A stretch of 6,689 nucleotides of DNA. Source: Nitrospinota bacterium. GTDB taxonomy: Bacteria; Nitrospirota; Thermodesulfovibrionia; Thermodesulfovibrionales; UBA1546. The DNA lies in NCBI GenBank assembly GCA_018896985.1, contig JAHILQ010000053.1, positions 1 to 6,689 of the forward strand, written 5' to 3'. Of the stretch, positions 4,507 to 6,689 are shown one piece after another (positions within the stretch are counted from its first letter, which is position 1; each line of letters opens with the position of its first letter). Position numbers and translations under genes: made by a program. The notes below the pieces were generated by a model. The model was not told where the DNA came from. It did not search any database and saw only the letters and a list, made by a program, of their open reading frames with translations.

Positions 4507-6516
4507 TTATGAAAACACCTCTATTCTGTTTCCTCCTCTATTTTTAGCAAGATAGAGAGCCTTGTCAACATTTTCAAGAAGCAGCTCGCCTATCTCACCA
4601 TCTTCCGGATAAGAAGCGATGCCGATGCTGATTGTAAGAGTTGAGCCTCCTGGCAGTAATTCGATCTCTGCCACATCACTCCTTAATCTTTCTGCTATAC
4701 TAACAGCTAATGTCTTACCTGTTTCTGGCAGTACTATTACAAATTCGTCTCCGCCGTAACGAGATGCTATATCCACAGACCTCACACATTTTAATATAGA
4801 CTCTGCTGTAGCCTTAAGCGCCTTGTCGCCAATAGGATGGCCAAATGTGTCGTTAAAACCCTTAAACCGATCTATATCCACCATTAGAAGACTTAAAAGC
4901 CGGCCATGTCTCTGAGAGCGCAATAATTCTTCTTTTAATCTATCACTTAGGTATCTGCGGTTTGGCAAACCCGTGAGGGAGTCTGTTATAGCTAATTTTC
5001 TCAACTCTTCTGTTTGTGTATGAAACACATTCCTCTCCATAACAATAGCGGCCTGAGTTGCAAAGGATTGAATGAGTTCTAAGTCCTCTTTATTGAAGAT
5101 CTCACCTGTTGTCTTATCTGATAGATTCAGCACTCCAATGACGCGGTCTTCTATCGTTATAGGCACGCTGACAAATGACCTTGTCTTATACCGCAGTCTG
5201 TTTTTCTGCTTAATCCTTGGATCGTTTTCAACATCCTCGACAAGGAATGGTTCACCGAACTCGGCTACTTTCCCGGCTATTCCCTCACCCTTTTGAATCC
5301 TGAGTTTTTCTGTTATGCCATTGTTTGTATCTCTTTTTGCCTTAAGAAGCAGCGCCTTGGTTTCATGGTCAAGCAGCATCAGGGACCCCTGCTCTGCCTT
5401 GAGCAGCTCAGCAGACTTATCAAGAATTGTCTGCAGCAGTGTCTCATAGTTTAGGATAGGTGTTATGGTCTTTGTTATATCTGAGACAATAGCAAATCTA
5501 TCAAGTTTTCTATACAGTTCACGGTGTAATCTTTGATTTTCTATGGATATTGCTGTTTGCCTACAGAATCCATTAATGATGGTTATATCGCTCTCTTCAA
5601 GACGGTTGTCAAAGATACCCAAGATACCTTCTAATCTCTGATTGACCAAGATGGGGAAAAAATAGAAGGCCTTTGTGTCTTTCAGAAAGTCAACCCCGCC
5701 AGCCATATAGGGTTCCATTGATGAAACAAACGGCTTACCTTTAAGGAGTTCTTGCGCTATGATATCATCATGCTCGCTGATGCTGAAGGTCTCTGCCGCC
5801 CTATCATTCTTCTTCAGGCTGTAAAGGCTCTTATAGATGCCGCTCTCTTTGTCTAATGAAAAAATTACAATAGACTTAATGTCAAGAAGTGCGAATAGAT
5901 TAGCTATCATATATTTATAAAGTGTCTCTGGTTGCTCATTAGAAGCAACACCCCACATTCCAAGGACTTCTTTTAGGTTATCCACCTTTTCCTTGAGTGT
6001 AATGGTTTCCTGAGTGGTTTTTAAAAGCTGAGTTATAGAACTATCCACAAGACTGCATGCATTTCTTGCATCTTCAGCAGTAGTAAATTTAAGGGGACCT
6101 GTTACAGGAAAAATTTCAACCTTAGAAAGGCTTAAATGTTTTGTAAATTCGCGGAAATCTTCGTAGGTGGGAAATGACCCCTGTCCTAAGATTACTACCT
6201 TTTCACCCATATATTCGACTGGAAAGGCAAAACTCATTATTTTCGCATAACACTTGTAGATTATCGGGTGGCATTTACTAAAGGCTTCCATCATAGTGTT
6301 GTGGCAGTCGGTATCGCATTTAGACCTAAAATCAGGCGCAGAGAGCAAACCCCTGCACATTGGATAATGCTCCTCAGTATAAAAAATTGGGTTCCCATCT
6401 TCTGAATAGATTCCCAGATTAAATCCTGTAGTATCAGAAAGGGTCTTGAAGCGACCTTTCCAGCTCCCTGATAAAAAAAGGTTTTGCAGGTGTCTTGCCC
6501 TATCAGCGCTAAACAT
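4507..6516 (-). CDS. PocR-GAF-GAF-GGDEF diguanylate cyclase
   Basis: 669 residues, predicted soluble. Residues about 18-150 match a PocR-type sensory domain, with Cys54, 67, 71, 82 and 89 and the IIYKCYAKIMSFAFPVEY segment (85-102). A weaker GAF-like region (about 195-330) follows, then a clear GAF domain (about 355-497; KGEGIAGKVAEFGEPFLVEDV at 409-429) and a helical linker. The GGDEF domain (about 505-667) has DSLTGLPNRRYL, D547 and N555/D556 in the substrate and metal region, and an intact GGDEF signature (588-592). An RSVD (579-582) placed five residues before it is a standard inhibitory I-site. Known function of the family: condensation of two GTP to c-di-GMP, with product inhibition through the I-site. 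The ATG at 6516 is the only possible start, because an in-frame TAA lies 12 codons upstream with no start codon between. It is the first gene of the operon and has a promoter-like sequence directly upstream. The PocR ligand is unknown; small organic molecules are proposed for the family. Confidence 0.94.
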   Translation of the reverse strand: MFSADRARHLQNLFLSGSWKGRFKTLSDTTGFNLGIYSEDGNPIFYTEEHYPMCRGLLSAPDFRSKCDTDCHNTMMEAFSKCHPIIYKCYAKIMSFAFPVEYMGEKVVILGQGSFPTYEDFREFTKHLSLSKVEIFPVTGPLKFTTAEDARNACSLVDSSITQLLKTTQETITLKEKVDNLKEVLGMWGVASNEQPETLYKYMIANLFALLDIKSIVIFSLDKESGIYKSLYSLKKNDRAAETFSISEHDDIIAQELLKGKPFVSSMEPYMAGGVDFLKDTKAFYFFPILVNQRLEGILGIFDNRLEESDITIINGFCRQTAISIENQRLHRELYRKLDRFAIVSDITKTITPILNYETLLQTILDKSAELLKAEQGSLMLLDHETKALLLKAKRDTNNGITEKLRIQKGEGIAGKVAEFGEPFLVEDVENDPRIKQKNRLRYKTRSFVSVPITIEDRVIGVLNLSDKTTGEIFNKEDLELIQSFATQAAIVMERNVFHTQTEELRKLAITDSLTGLPNRRYLSDRLKEELLRSQRHGRLLSLLMVDIDRFKGFNDTFGHPIGDKALKATAESILKCVRSVDIASRYGGDEFVIVLPETGKTLAVSIAERLRSDVAEIELLPGGSTLTISIGIASYPEDGEIGELLLENVDKALYLAKNRGGNRIEVFS
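4516..4522 (-). promoter_or_regulatory. Ribosome binding site for the ATPase-GHKL fusion
   Basis: The minus strand reads AGAGGTG, 9 nt before the ATG at 4506 and inside the last codons of the cyclase gene. The start codon directly follows the cyclase TAA, so both re-initiation and independent loading are possible. Confidence 0.65.
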
Positions 6517-6548
6517 TTTTCTTCTGACACATAATAATTTAGCAAAAG

Positions 6549-6576
6549 ATTATCATAAACCTTCACATTGCGTCAA
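6549..6576 (-). promoter_or_regulatory. Putative sigma70 promoter of the signalling operon
   Basis: On the minus strand, TTGACG (6576-6571) and GATAAT (6554-6549) are separated by 16 bp, each matching the sigma70 consensus at five of six positions. Transcription would start near 6542, leaving a leader of about 25 nt before the cyclase ATG at 6516. The ribosome binding site is weak (AGAAG, 4 nt spacing). No operator palindrome is evident around it. Confidence 0.6.
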
Positions 6577-6610
6577 CACGAATAAACATAAAGTTTTTCT
6601 TATTGAGCGA

Positions 6611-6640
6611 TTGACAAACAGAAAAGACAACAAATAGAAT
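6611..6640 (+). promoter_or_regulatory. Putative sigma70 promoter of the rightward edge gene
   Basis: TTGACA (6611-6616, a perfect -35) and TAGAAT (6635-6640, five of six) are separated by 18 bp. Transcription would begin near 6647, about 27 nt before the ATG at 6674. It is divergent from the operon promoter; about 34 bp separate the two -35 boxes, so a shared regulator could act on both. Confidence 0.6.
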
Positions 6641-6673
6641 AAACCATTCAATCTCCGATAAAAAGGATTAAAA

Positions 6674-6689
6674 ATGACACTTAATGAAC
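6674..6689 (+). CDS. Start of a rightward gene (partial, five codons)
   Basis: ATG at 6674 opens a frame reading MTLNE before the window ends. AAGGA at 6663-6667, 6 nt upstream, is a good ribosome binding site, and a promoter-like pair lies at 6611-6640. The product cannot be recognised from five residues. Its divergent position makes it a candidate regulator or target of the signalling operon, but that is only a positional guess. Confidence 0.6.

Noticed and set aside
6291..6566. Minus-strand open frame overlapping the cyclase start
   Set aside because: Its ATG at 6566 lies upstream of the predicted transcription start near 6542, it overlaps the well-supported PocR domain in another frame, and its residues show no domain pattern.
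6517..6673. Cyclic-di-GMP riboswitch in the operon leader
   Set aside because: The predicted leader is only about 25 nt long, too short for a GEMM-type aptamer, and no such conserved core is seen in the intergenic region.

Overview
The window looks like a chromosomal segment of a Gram-negative-type bacterium with moderate AT content. It holds a housekeeping stretch (accA and a tRNA-Leu gene) facing a four-gene signalling operon. The style of the proteins (a PocR-GAF-GAF-GGDEF cyclase, an HD-GYP protein and a divergent STAS/RsbW-like pair) would fit a Nitrospirota or deltaproteobacterial lineage. That placement is an impression from protein style, not a computed result.

Left part (1-1234, plus strand). 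The first 63 bases are open in one frame and probably hold the last 20 codons of an upstream gene; dnaE is a guess from the common dnaE-accA order. Bases 59-145 are a short-period repeat region: two 13-bp direct copies, then four near-identical 13-bp copies that run almost into the accA start codon and occupy the place of a Shine-Dalgarno sequence. accA (148-1125) encodes the alpha subunit of the acetyl-CoA carboxylase carboxyltransferase. A complete class II tRNA-Leu(CAA) with encoded CCA follows 22 bp later.

Middle and right part (1254-6516, minus strand). Four genes are packed head to tail and read leftward: (1) a diguanylate cyclase with a PocR-type sensory domain and two GAF regions; (2) an unusual fusion of an AAA+/STAND-like ATPase with a C-terminal SpoIIAB/RsbW-like GHKL kinase domain; (3) a small STAS-domain protein of the anti-sigma-factor-antagonist type; (4) a GAF-HD-GYP protein, predicted to be a cyclic-di-GMP phosphodiesterase. 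Junctions are a 0-bp gap, an 8-bp overlap and a 6-bp gap, so the genes are probably co-transcribed and translationally coupled. One apparent sigma70-type promoter lies upstream of the cyclase. No transmembrane segment is evident in any of the four, so the module is probably cytosolic.

Together the operon encodes both making and breaking of cyclic di-GMP, flanking a partner-switching pair (kinase-like plus STAS). It has no sigma factor and no PP2C phosphatase. I infer a sensory circuit in which ligand input (PocR/GAF) and nucleotide or client input (AAA+ domain) are joined through the STAS protein to cyclic-di-GMP turnover. The GHKL domain has a degenerate G1 box, so it may bind ATP poorly or act mainly as a binding partner.

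Right edge (6517-6689). A 157-bp divergent intergenic region carries back-to-back promoter-like sequences. The first five codons of a rightward gene, with a good ribosome binding site, run off the window.
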